Positions 50,801-60,895 of a stretch of 64,000 bases of DNA are shown here, in pieces (position 1 is the first letter of the stretch; each line of letters begins with the position of its first letter). A model generated the notes under the pieces. It was not told where the DNA came from and made no database searches. It saw only the letters and a program-made list of their open reading frames with translations. This stretch comes from Nectonema munidae. Its lineage: Eukaryota > Nematomorpha > Nectonematoida > Nectonematidae. The position numbers and the translations under genes were made by a program. Location of the stretch: the NCBI GenBank assembly GCA_030549495.1, contig JAUIRK010000142.1, forward strand, positions 62,001 through 126,000, in the 5' to 3' direction.

Positions 50801-53800
50801 TCACGTAATGTATTAAAAGGAGGTAAATGTTCTTACTATTAAAAAGAAGAGTAGTTACTTGCAATTGATACGCTATGGGATTCACTAGACACATTAAAAT
50901 TGTAAAAAGACAAAAATAGAACTAACAGTGATTTTTGTGTCAGCCTACATGTATGGATATGAAGAGTAGAAGAAATGAATTAAATTGGCTTTGCGCTATC
51001 ATAACGCGACGCCACCTGACCAAGCAAAAAGTAGCCGTTAGTTTGCCCTTTTTAAATTTTAGATGGCTTTGTCGACTGTCAAACTCTGCAATTAATGGCA
51101 CGTGTGAAATGAAGATGATACCACGAACGGGTCCGAGAAGAGTTCTTTGCGAACAGCAGACGTCATTCTTGTGGAGAGTGGAGCTGCAGAATACTTGACA
51201 TATTGAGTCGTTCCCAGAATCCTCTGGAGTATGATGAAGGCAAGGAACTCCTTCCCATCGCAATACCTGAATCAAAAAAGGCATGAGACACAGGCAGGAA
51301 GAAAGACAACGTACCCGGCGCTTTCGCAGACGAGGAGCGCGTGCGTCACTTCTTCTCCGGTCTCCACGCGGCTTTCTCCTCCTAACATGAAAAGACAAAC
51401 ATTATTTTTTAAATCACCCACACTCATTCTGCATCATTTTAACACTTCTTTTCATTTTACTTCACAAAACTTTCATGTTTCATCCAAAGTTTACAAAAAA
51501 TACGCATACATCAACCAATCACATGCTTTTCCGACAAGTCCATTTCACGGCGGCTATAAATACCCAGACCCCGGCTATCTTCTATTTTTCATCACTCATA
51601 TTGGGAATTGAATTAAACATCTTACACATTTGAAAGTAGTTGCATATGCGCTACTTAAAGGCAATGCCACGTCACACAACATCCACAGTCTTGAAGAAAT
51701 GGCCGCAGTGAAGCAGAGCCGAGCACACCCGTCTCTATGCCAGCCACATTTGACATCGGACAGTCACTCCCTACCCTACTTCACTTCCCGCTCACCATCG
51801 TTGGATCCCTGCCTCTCGGCCATCCTCAAGGGTGATGGGCAAACTGGAACTATCGATTACGCCAACTGCCTCGCCAAATCACTAGCAAAAAACACTCCTT
51901 CACTCACATACTCGCTATTCTTTGAAATGTAAGAATATTTGAAATTAGGGGTCTAACAAATTTTTCAAATGTATTGACAAAATTAAAACGTGTATAATAA
52001 AAAATTCACTTTTTTGAGGAATAGCTCTGAAATTGGCAAAGAAATTATACATTTTGGCAAAAACCCAGTTATATGAATTATAATTAACTTTCCTTATCTA
52101 TCAATTTAAATGGATTATTGATTCTCATGTCTTGTTGAATCAAATTTGCTACTAAAAGTGATTAAATATCATTTGTTTTAAAGCGTTCAGACTTGTTCTT
52201 TATCTGAATTCAATAAGTCGAAATTGACTTAATGCAACTTATATAGAAGATTGGAAAAGACTTCATTGTAATACCTGGATATTCGATTTTTTAATCCTAT
52301 TAAACTATGAGTTTTTTCTATTTCTTACACACATCTTAGGATTGAGTCAAGGATGAACAAGGCTTTAAAACACATTTTGTTTACAGGCATATTGAACTGC
52401 CTTTCACTTCTTCTTGAAAGTAAAGTATTTTACACGTGTCGTTTGACACACAATAAAACGCATTAAAAATACTATTGACATAAATACTAACATTTTCAAC
52501 ACTTTACTCGAAAGAATAACGCAAGAAAAGTTCGATATATGAAATCAGTAAATAAAATTTGCTTTAAAATCATACATTTCTTAATAAAATATTTGTTTTA
52601 TTTTTTCCCGTGTTTATTTATAATTTTCGTTTTTTTCAAATTAAAAAACTTTTTATCAAAATATAAACCAATTTTCGAAAAATCATTTTAAAAATAATTT
52701 TCTTTTTAATTTTTTTTGAATGAAATTTTTTTATACAAATATAATATTTTTTGATTTGAACATTTATCGATTCTTTGATTATTTGATAAATATATTATTT
52801 AATATCGTGAAAAAATTGCAAAAATATAGGTAATAACTTTTGTAACATCGTATGAGGTAGCATAATATAAACAGAAGTTTCATATTTTTTGATTTTTTAA
52901 AGAATATTTTTCGATTCTTTCATTACAAAATTTTATTTTGATTATTTGATAAATATATTATTTAATATCGTGAAAAAATTGCAAAAATATAGGTAACGAC
53001 TTATAACATCGTCTCCCCGAATAAGGTATATCAAATCTTACATCTAGCAAAATATGAACTGACAGGTTGGAGATGAACCATCTTAGTATACAGGTATATA
53101 GGTAATAACTTATGTAACTTCGTCTCCCCGAATGAGGTATATCAAATCTTACATCTAGCAAAATATGAACAGAAAGTTGAACATTGTCTCCCTAGTCATT
53201 TGTACATGGAATAGAAACCATAGTAGTATACAGGTTGGAGATGAATCATCGTAGTATACAGGTTGGAGATGACACTCAAGTTGTCTACCCGCGTTCAACC
53301 GTACAGGTTATGAGAATATATCATTACATAGCAGAGAATTTATTTTATGTATGATTTATGCAAATACTAAAACCTACTCTCTATCGAAACCTAAACATCA
53401 TATAATTCACACGTTGCAATTTACATCTGAGCGAGAAGGTTCTGTTTTGGATGATGCCGAAAAAATTTAAATCCTTATAATTAAAAATTTCAGAATAGAT
53501 GTCAAAAGGACTTATTGGGGATTAAAAAGGTTAGGTTTTTCAAAACGAAAATAATAAATATAAAATTAAATATATAAAAAAAGAATGCTAAGATGTAAAA
53601 TACATAAAATAATTTTAAATGTTTATAGGCGAGCTGTCCGTTAGAGAAAATGTCGGGTCATGTTTCATTGCAACCTGACGAGAAAAAATTTCCTCTCAAA
53701 GCATTCATTTAAGGCTCACATAAAGAACATATTTTTTCAACTAAAATTTGCTAATTAATGTCTTTTTCATTTTATAAAATTAAATGAATTTTAAGAGATA

Positions 53801-56800
53801 AGCAAATCTCTTTTTTAAGCTAGTGATTAAGAACGGCCTGCGTATTCTTATTAATAAAGACACTTGAAAAATAAAATCAGTACAATAAAGTACACTGCTA
53901 GTAAATGGCTGAGAATCAGAGAAGGCTGCCATTATGATTGATATAAATAAATATCAAAATGCTCAAAAATAAGTTCAAAATGCTGAATAGAGAGAGAGAA
54001 GCGCAGGAATGTTAATGAAAAAAGAAATGAGTGAGTGGGTGTGACCTGGTGAAAAGAAGGGGGAGTGGGATTCGATGGCGAGCTTGTCGGTGCGCTTCAA
54101 TTCCTGGAAGGAGTACCCGACCAGGCCGAGGAGCGAGGCGTGCTTGATGCCGTTGCCCACGATCGCCATGTTGTCGCTGCCGTAGAAGGTGGAGTGGAAG
54201 TTACTCAGCTGAAACAAAAAGAATTAGTTGTGGCTTGCTCTCAAGCAGGCGCTTTTGCCAATTTTAGAAAAGCATTTTCATTGTTTGCATGGTTTAATAA
54301 AATTTAACCGGGCTGTTAATATTAGTTTTTGCAATTATGCGTTTAAAAACAAAGACCACAACCCCATGAAATGCTGTCCACAATATAATTTACTTATATT
54401 TAAAGGAAGTTGAAAGTAGGAATGTTGGTAGTTAATTTGGTCAATCTATAGAAAACAGTGAGAATTTCAATAGAAGAGGTAGTAAAGGCAAAATAGTCGA
54501 TAATTATCTGGGTATGTATGTAATGATGAGCAATGCTAGAAATAATGGTTAAGGTAGAAAAGTTAAACAAGTAAGTTATTTTGACTTAGATACAACAGGA
54601 GAAGGAAATGTAATATTTTAGATTTTAATGCTCACAGAGGAGCAAAAAGTAGCATTTATAGAGAGGCATCTGGAAGAGATGCGTATGAACGAAGAAAGAA
54701 AAATATTTTAGGATGCGCAGATAGCATGAATTTACTTGACTTATTTCAAAAAAGGCTTAGAGCATAGACTTGCAAATAAATGGCAAAAAGAACTCTCACT
54801 GATTGAATGTACAATGCCGTACAAAACTCTCTACACAAAAACTTTCTCTAGCGAATCAAGTGCAACTCAAGCAGGACTTATCGCTGCAGGTTTTGTTTTT
54901 ACTAATAAAAGCAGAAATAAGAAAGACTAAGAAGAGGAATTAAAGTATCATACTTTTAGAGAAAAACATATTGATAAAGAAAGTAGGCTGTTGTTTTTAA
55001 AAAAGAAGCAGACAAAATTAAATGGTAAAAACAGTCGAAGAAGTTTTAGGTTTCCCTAAATACTCTGCCGAAACACTAAAACTGACTTGGTTTCGAAATG
55101 AAAGGTAAAATTTTTAAGAAAGAAAGGAAAATTTAGAAACGGCTGAAAAAGTTGAAGGACCATGAAATGTTGTGAGTATTGAAGAAGTAATTTCTGCATT
55201 TCAACAAATAAGAACACGTAATTTTTATATTGAAATTATAAAAATATTTTTAAAATATTTTTGCCCCACTATTTTTTTGGATTATAAAGCTTATCAATAT
55301 ATATATATCTCTCAAATATGCTGAATTTAGTGGTAATGATCACTTTTTATGAAAAGCTAAAAGCAAATATACTATTTTCACTAATTTACACTTTATTGAT
55401 ACAAAAATGCAAAATTTGAGCTGTTTGATGGTGAGAAAAGTTATATTAAAATGAGATCACCAGACTCTGTTAATAAACGTAGGTGAATGGTTATAATTAT
55501 TTATTGTTTAAAAATTCTTATGCTGGAAAAAATAATTCAGGGGATATGTATTTAAATTTTAAGGGTAGAAAAAATGAAAAAAAATATTTCACCAATTTTT
55601 GTGCTTCAAACTTTGCTGAAGATGCAGTTGTTGATGATTTAGATCCTATAAATTCATTTTTGGGAGAAGAAAACTCAAGGATAGCTTCTACTAAAAAGGT
55701 TTTACGAATCATCTTTGGTATTAACTGAAGATTTCATACGAATATCTCTTTTCAGTTAAAAAGTCGATCTTTATGAAAAACAAAAATTGTTAAAATATAA
55801 AATCTTTTAAAAAGGACTACAACTTCAGTAAACGATTTGGAACAGAATAGGGAAAACCTGCATTTTCAAAAAAAGAACCCCTTAAAAATAAAGTAGAATT
55901 GCATGCTTTAGAGTTTAGATGAGGGCTCTTCATGATCTTTTTTTAAATATCTAAATTTGGATGAGAATTTTCTAGATTTAGAAGTAGGAAAAAGAGGAAG
56001 AATAAAGCTTTTATCGATAACCGGGAGGTTGTCTCAAATATTTTTGGAGCAAAATTGGCGTGCGATTACATTAATTCGGCTTGTATTGAAAAAAGGTATC
56101 AAAATATGTTACAGTTGGTTGAAAATGACAGAGAGAAATTTCCTAATCAAAGAAAAAAAAAGGAAAGCCTGATCAAAATTTGCTTTAAACTAAAATAAAT
56201 CAGATTTTATATTTCAATTATAATAAATTATTTTTTGTTTTTTTATAAAATTGGAATATATTTTAGTTTTGTCAATACATTTGAGAAAAATTTTACCGTC
56301 CTCTTTCAGAAAAATATAAAATGTTAAACTTGGTTTGTGCAACTTCTAAAAATATCTAAACTTGGATGAAACTTTAAATTCATATTTTCAATGAGTTTTT
56401 GCATCACCAAAAAAAGTACAGCTTTATGTTGATTTTTTTTCAAAAATATGTGCCAATACTTTTGAAATTTTTTAAAATTTTTTTTGAGATGAATCATTAA
56501 AATTAATTTTGACATGAGCTATCATAGTTAAAACAAGAAAAATAATGTGGAAAGTTTACTCACAAGGAAAAAATTCCTTTAAATACCATAAAAAAGATAT
56601 AAAATTGAGAAAATCGAACCTCCTCCCCAGATGTGCGCACCTTACTTATATCAGCGTGAAAATCGAGGTAAATGAGAATACCTAAAAGCCAATTGATATA
56701 AAAAAAAGTTTACCATTTCAGAGTCGTGCTTTCCAATCATATGTTCTGGGCAAAAAAGAGAATTCGCCAAGCTGCATCGAAAAGAAACTCTGTGTAAATC

Positions 56801-59800
56801 TTCAACTAGTTCTAAATGGGAAAGAAGAGTCGTTTGAAGTTTGGCACAAATTAAATGCTTCACACAACCACTTCCCTCATTTCAAGAAAAGCAACATTAA
56901 ATTGAATAGTTTGAAGATTTCTCGAATCTCCCACCAACGAGATTCTGTTATTCACACTCCAACACCAATAACAATGAATTCAGCAAACAAAATGCTCTAA
57001 TTGGTTAATCAGACAGAACAATGATGTAGTAGTCGTCCATAATAATTAGTATTTAAAATGCTCATAACTTTTAAAAACACATACATCAAATCAACCCGAA
57101 ATTAATGGGAAAGAACTAGATTGAAAAGTAATAGCGAAGACCTATTCACAAAAGAAGTAAGAGTTTTAATTGAAATAAAGATAGCGAACTTTTTGGGAAC
57201 TGGCGCGTCGTCGCCCCCACTTTGGAAATTTAGATGTGGCACTGCTTTGAACCTTTAAAACTTGCTTTAAATTGAATTTTAACAACCTTGTAAAGCTAAA
57301 CACTATAACTTAAGTGATATATAAAACAATTAAATTCCCTCATATTAAAACACGCAAAGTTCAAAGTTTTTGAATGATGAAAATTCAAATTTTTAAATCC
57401 TACAACCAATCTATTGTTAACATCTCCAATTTGCAAAAAAAAACTTGCTAAAAATTATATTTTTAGATCCTATCTTTTAACATAGGTACAAAAGTCACCA
57501 AAAATAGACCGTGTATCGTCATAATGAATATTTTTATGATATTTTTTCGTAGAAAAAAATATATATAAAAAAAAATTCAAAAAAAATAACAAAAACGCCT
57601 AGTTAAATATATGCTACTATTTATTTTCCAAAGTATGAAGAATACACTCATATAAAATATTTTTATTTTAGTTAAAAAAAATACGTAAAAGTGTCACTTT
57701 GTACAACTTGATTTTTGGATGGCAGATATTCTCTACTGGGGCATAAAAAGGGATAACATTTGTGATTGGCTTATTCGCAGTCCGACTGGATAGAGTGCAG
57801 ACTATAGAGCTTTGCCTAGTAATGGTTTGGGGTTCGGGTTATGAAGACTATAGTAGTTTCGATAAGGCTGTATTAATGTTTAGTTCTTTATTCGTCGGTA
57901 CCATTTTAAATTTAAGTGAAAAAAATACGGGGGTGGATTATATTTTATATGATTTTTATGAAAAAGAAGTAGAAAAGCAAGAAACACTAAAAATTTAGGG
58001 GCAAAGGTAAATCGTCACTGATGAGTGGAAGCATCTTCAAAAATGACTTTTCTCTTGTACACAAATTAATTTGCTATTTTGTATAATTAAGTTTAAATAT
58101 TAAATTGCTTATGGATCATTGGTAAACAAATAAATCACAAAACTTTATTGACTGGAATTTCTCAACCAAAAAACGCCTTGAACGTGATAAACACGAAAAG
58201 GTTCGATAAAATAAAAGGTACCATCGTAGCAAACTTTGATATTTTTCAAAGTACCATAGGCCACCACGGACTATGACTTTTTTAAAACAAGATAGAGACA
58301 CCCAAATAAAAATCATGATTGGGTAGAGATCGAACAACATGTTAATCCAAAGTTTGGATCATAGACGCTTAGGCGCCTCTCGACTTTAATACAGCGCGTT
58401 GTATTATTTTGATGCATTGCGCTGAAACTCTTAGTTTTTCTGTACCAAAATCAAAAGGAAAGTGAAATAGGGAAAAAGCTACGAGCTTCGGGATTGTGAG
58501 TTAACTTTTCAAGATCCATCTGAAGCAGAGCTTTAGAATCCGAAACTTCCCAAGGCTTGAAAGCAGGACACTGCACGATTTCGGCGAAATAGTTGAAGGC
58601 ATCGTAACTGAAATGAGAAAAGTGAAAGCGAGCGATGTGTTGTGATTTGGGAACGTGGTGTAGACAACAATTTATAGGTTGTAGGGAAACAATTCATCTA
58701 GAGACTATATAGCATGAAGGACTTTGAGGCAAGTCCATAGTGAGATTACATTTAAAAAAAGAAACTTGTTCTTTAAAAGAGGGCGTTGAGGGAGAAGTGT
58801 TAGGAAGTTTGTGTAAGTATGCTATACGCGTCTTAAGACTTCCTCTCACCCCTTCTAAGCCTTAAAAAGAACGCAGTCCTCGAAGTCGTTTGTAAAGTTG
58901 AGCTTTAAAGAATAAGTTTCCTTTTTTATAATTTTTTCTCGTTTATTTTACATCGCTAGAATAACTTTGATACTGACGTTCAATATAAATACGTTGATTC
59001 AAATGAAGGTGAAAAAAGTGAGAAGGTTTTTCTTACCAGCGATCCCTTTTAACGCCCATCGAGTACAGGGTGTGGTCACGTGTTGTCTGGACTCTGAAAA
59101 AGGAAAAGCTTATTCGGAATTTAATGTAGTTGGAAAAGTGGCGAGTGTGAAAATATCAAAAGATATGCATGGTACTGCTAATAAAGTGGGTGCAATGAAG
59201 CATCACAACCGAACTGCCATCCTCGAGTAATTTTTATCGAAAATAGGCGTCCATCAACAGAACACGTAATAAAAGCAAGAAAAGTGTTAAAGCAAGTTAA
59301 GTCAAGAATTTGTGGACCTCGGCGATAAGTGGAACGTTGAGGGTTTAATTCGCCCTTAAGCGTTCCTAAGGAGACTACTAGTAGTTATAGGTGTTTTTAA
59401 GCCCCGCTATCATAAATCGCATGTTCGGTTGAAGGTGGTTAGTGTGACATCATTTTCAAGGGGCAGAGTAAAAACTCCTTATTAACACCTCACGGAATCG
59501 GTGGAAGTAAAATTTTAAATTGAAATGAGAAAAATTACGAAACGTTGGCGCTGAAGTGGTCTAAGTTTCGGTAGATTCCAACGATAGAGGTCTTCTCGGT
59601 TCCCTAGGAAATTAAGTTCATTGGAAAAGAGAAGGGAAGTGAAAAGAAAAGGAAACCAGTCGGGAGCACAGTCTGAGCAGGTGTGTGATTCCTTTGTTTG
59701 CGTAGCTTTCGTATTTGGAGCCTGCATTTACAATGATGCCGAATTGAACGTAGGGTGAGTTGTTTTCCAGAGAAGAAATGACCAAACCATTCTCCAATTT

Positions 59801-59930
59801 ACTCGTCTACAAATAAAAAGAAATTAAGCCAAACATGAAATCACATTACAACTATAGTACGTACGCAAGCTCAAAAATAGCACAAATGATTTCACCTCGA
59901 GCGAAAAGAGACCAGGCTCATCAGTGTCAT
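44867..59930 (-). CDS. UQCRC2: Cytochrome b-c1 complex core protein 2 (UQCRC2), 12 exons, 435 aa
   Basis: Exons in order of translation: 59930-59896, 59801-59657, 59603-59539, 59093-59037, 58607-58483, 56811-56714, 54208-54046, 51381-51315, 51266-51122, 50400-50240, 45177-45024, 44959-44867. All introns are GT-AG, phases agree, and the sum is 1308 nt with no internal stop. The product is a matrix-side core subunit of mitochondrial complex III, an M16 (MPP-like) protein. Recognised: KLENGLVISSLENNSP, AGSKYE...GITHLLRL, CPAFKPWE, LANSLFCPEHMIGK, HALLVCESAG, LQRILGTTQYVK, STGLFGLYACCEA, and the C-terminus AMAVRGNVSNTPYLNELLIS. The peptidase metal motif HxxEH is absent (HLLRL at that place), as in other UQCRC2 proteins. 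Exon 1 (MTLMSLVSFRS) looks like a short basic presequence; it joins in frame only if the second of two adjacent AGs is the acceptor (exon 2 starts at 59801, not 59806). That exon is the least certain (about 0.45); the others are very sure. Confidence 0.93.
45745..46260 (+). repeat. Dispersed AT-rich repeat, family 1 copy C, in a UQCRC2 intron
   Basis: Starts with GGTCTGGGGAGACAACTTGC and CAGACCT. 45870-45975 is the reverse complement of 3935-4090, and 45990-46255 matches 34650-34960. It is the copy that links both halves of the family and so helps define the full unit. Confidence 0.7.
46261..47159. other. UQCRC2 intron 10, unassigned AT-rich part
   Basis: No coding or RNA gene seen. Some words (for example AAAACC.ACTCT.CTATC.GAACCTAAA at about 47055) recur at 53360-53390 in reverse context, so family 2 may extend into this part. 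Confidence 0.4.
47160..48361 (+). repeat. Dispersed repeat, family 2, two direct copies with internal short tandem units
   Basis: 47180-47285 and 47985-48115 share TATTCTCATAACCTGTACG then TTGAACGCGGGTA and CAACCTGTATACTACGATGG. Within 48040-48180 the unit CATCTCCAACCTGTATACTA occurs about four times with spacers. The part 47980-48361 is the reverse complement of 52876-53340. It is non-coding and lies in the 5-kb UQCRC2 intron. Confidence 0.75.
49240..49575 (+). mobile_element. piggyBac-like transposase C-terminus, remnant
   Basis: The + strand at 49280-49340 reads NIAANNSWLIMKACK, similar to the V.NAW.LY segment before the end of piggyBac transposases. In another frame 49477-49572 reads RKRGTRKCSECAKCICKGH then TLFLCCTCKNTW and a stop, the Cys/His-rich C-terminal finger of the family. 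It differs in sequence from the element at 20-22.7 kb, so it is a second lineage. The N-terminal and most of the catalytic part were not recognised. Confidence 0.55.
51515..51562 (+). promoter_or_regulatory. CCAAT box and TATA box of a possible nested gene
   Basis: CCAAT at 51515-51519 and TATAAATA at 51555-51562 in a GC-rich frame (CGGCGGCTATAAATACCC), 40 bp apart, on the + strand inside intron 7 of UQCRC2. Start of transcription would be expected about 25-30 bp further on (51585-51595). Confidence 0.4.
51699..51932 (+). CDS. Candidate small nested gene, 77 aa, unknown function
   Basis: An ATG in good context (GAAGAAATGG) at 51699 opens 77 codons to a TAA at 51930-51932. The protein is rich in Ser, Leu, Pro and Thr, with no recognised domain, no obvious signal peptide and no membrane segment. 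Base composition is near that of the exons, not of the AT-rich introns around it. Upstream on the same strand are CCAAT (51515) and TATAAATA (51555) boxes; downstream, 64 bp after the stop, an AATAAA at 51996-52001. It lies in the largest 5'-ward intron of UQCRC2 on the opposite strand. Alternatives are a retrocopy fragment or a chance frame; short length alone gives little support. Confidence 0.35.
   Translation: MAAVKQSRAHPSLCQPHLTSDSHSLPYFTSRSPSLDPCLSAILKGDGQTGTIDYANCLAKSLAKNTPSLTYSLFFEM
51996..52001 (+). terminator. AATAAA signal of the candidate nested gene
   Basis: AATAAA 64 bp after the stop at 51932. In AT-rich DNA this word is common, so it counts only together with the promoter words and the open frame. 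Confidence 0.3.
52772..53340 (-). repeat. Dispersed repeat, family 2, inverted copy with an internal duplication
   Basis: 52876-53340 is the reverse complement of 47980-48361. In addition the block ATTTAATATCGTGAAAAAAT to ATATAGGTAA occurs at about 52797 and 52960, and the block ending GTATATCAAATCTTACATC at about 53035 and 53150. The CATCTCCAACCTGTATAC unit is seen in reverse at 53060-53260. Confidence 0.75.
54620..55730 (+). other. Unassigned coding-like remnants in a UQCRC2 intron
   Basis: Two stretches look like old protein-coding sequence. One frame from 54628 to 54930 reads LTEEQKVAFIERHLEEMRMN, then after stops FKKGLEHRLANKWQKELSL and SATQAGLIAAGFVFTNKS. The other, 55483-55728, reads MNGYNYLLFKNSYAGKNNSG then FCASNFAEDAVVDDLDPINS. 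The first ends in a stretch faintly like the LA.AGFYYTG part of BIR domains, and the second faintly like a FLYWCH finger; neither is good enough to name. They may come from one degraded transposon. Confidence 0.3.
57765..57845 (+). repeat. tRNA-like SINE head, candidate
   Basis: Contains GTCCGACTGGATAGAGTGCA and, 30 bp on, GGTTTGGGGTTCGGGTTATG, resembling the GTGGATAGAGTGC...GGGTTCGA order of tRNA-derived SINEs with A- and B-box-like words. No intact cloverleaf was drawn, and the box matches are imperfect. Confidence 0.3.
58116..58430 (-). repeat. tRNA-derived SINE, candidate, opposite orientation
   Basis: Read on the minus strand from about 58410: GTCGAGAGGCGCCTAAGCGT, then ATCCAAACTTTGGAT (a possible anticodon-type hairpin) and TTGTTCGATCTCTACCC, a good B-box. 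A non-tRNA body follows (CACGTTCAAGGCGTTTTTTG at about 58180). It is probably a SINE rather than a tRNA gene, because an acceptor stem does not close. Confidence 0.4.
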
Positions 59931-60539
59931 GATCTTTTTCAATTTTATACGCTTTTTTGTTGCTTTAGAATGATGTTAGAATTTAGCCCTTTTTAGGAAG
60001 ATACAAAATCTTTATACATAGAACATTTAGGATATACACGTTTTGAATATGATTATGTACATACTTAAACCTACTGTTTCAGATAAGCTTTCAAACACTG
60101 ACATAGATATACTTATACACAGTACTTATAGATTCTAAGACATTATTGATGACAATTCGTACAAGCCTTGATACTTAAGCTTAAGAAAGAGAGAGCTAAC
60201 TAAAATGATTATATTTATCAAAACTTATCAATTTAATTTAATTTCAAAAATAGGCAGCTCTTTCATTGGTGCAGCTAACGCGGGAGTTGACAGGTCCCCA
60301 TTCGCGCAAACTTCAGAATGTGCTGCCCTCTACCGCCAACTATACATACAATTTTACTTCACGTGCGTCATAATCAGTTTAGGCAACATATGGTACCTCT
60401 TGAAATCAAATAAAGAATGCATTTCCTAAGGGGCGATACTTTGTACATCGCCTCAGAATCAAAACCGGCAGATGAACAGTCAAGAAGGCAGATCGAAAGA
60501 ATGCCTAAGGAAGTAAGGATGGGTAATAAAAAGTCTTAA

Positions 60540-60895
60540 TATCGGGAGCGAGTGTCCGCGTATTTCAAACATTTCCAAGGAAATTAATTTCGCACGTGTA
60601 ATTGTGCACGATCTCTGCGCATGATGCATGATGGATGACCTAAGAGTTGTATTTCTAGACAGTAACTGCCAGTTAGTGCCCGTTTTTCTTCTCGTAGCAA
60701 ACTTTGGAGCCTGTCAGACAGATCGTAACCGAATTATCTTTTCACAAGCATATACATTGAATGTGATGGAAGTAGAGAGAATTAGTGAAGGGTTAATTGC
60801 GATCAAAGCGAGCAAAAATGAGAGGATTTGGATTGTGTTAGCATTAACTAGGTCGGAAGGGAATTTTGATATCAGATTTAGAAGTGGTTGATTCG
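60540..60895 (+). mobile_element. RTE-like LINE endonuclease fragment
   Basis: A frame at 60628-60891 contains LNVMEVERISEGLIAIKASK then ERIWIVLALTRSEGNFD, close to the VMEVERISDRLMAIKL...IVSAYAPQ.G part of RTE-type endonucleases. Only this block is recognisable, and it is cut and diverged on both sides. Confidence 0.5.

Noticed and set aside
50940-51398. 152-codon minus-strand frame
   Set aside because: It covers two UQCRC2 exons in wrong frames and reads through their intron; the spliced frame gives the conserved protein.
58330-58410. Functional tRNA gene on the minus strand
   Set aside because: A B-box and a hairpin are present but the acceptor stem does not close; a SINE head is the better reading.
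59515-59727. Minus frame continuing past UQCRC2 exon 2
   Set aside because: The similarity to UQCRC2 stops at the GT donor after 59657, and the next conserved block begins at the acceptor before 59603.
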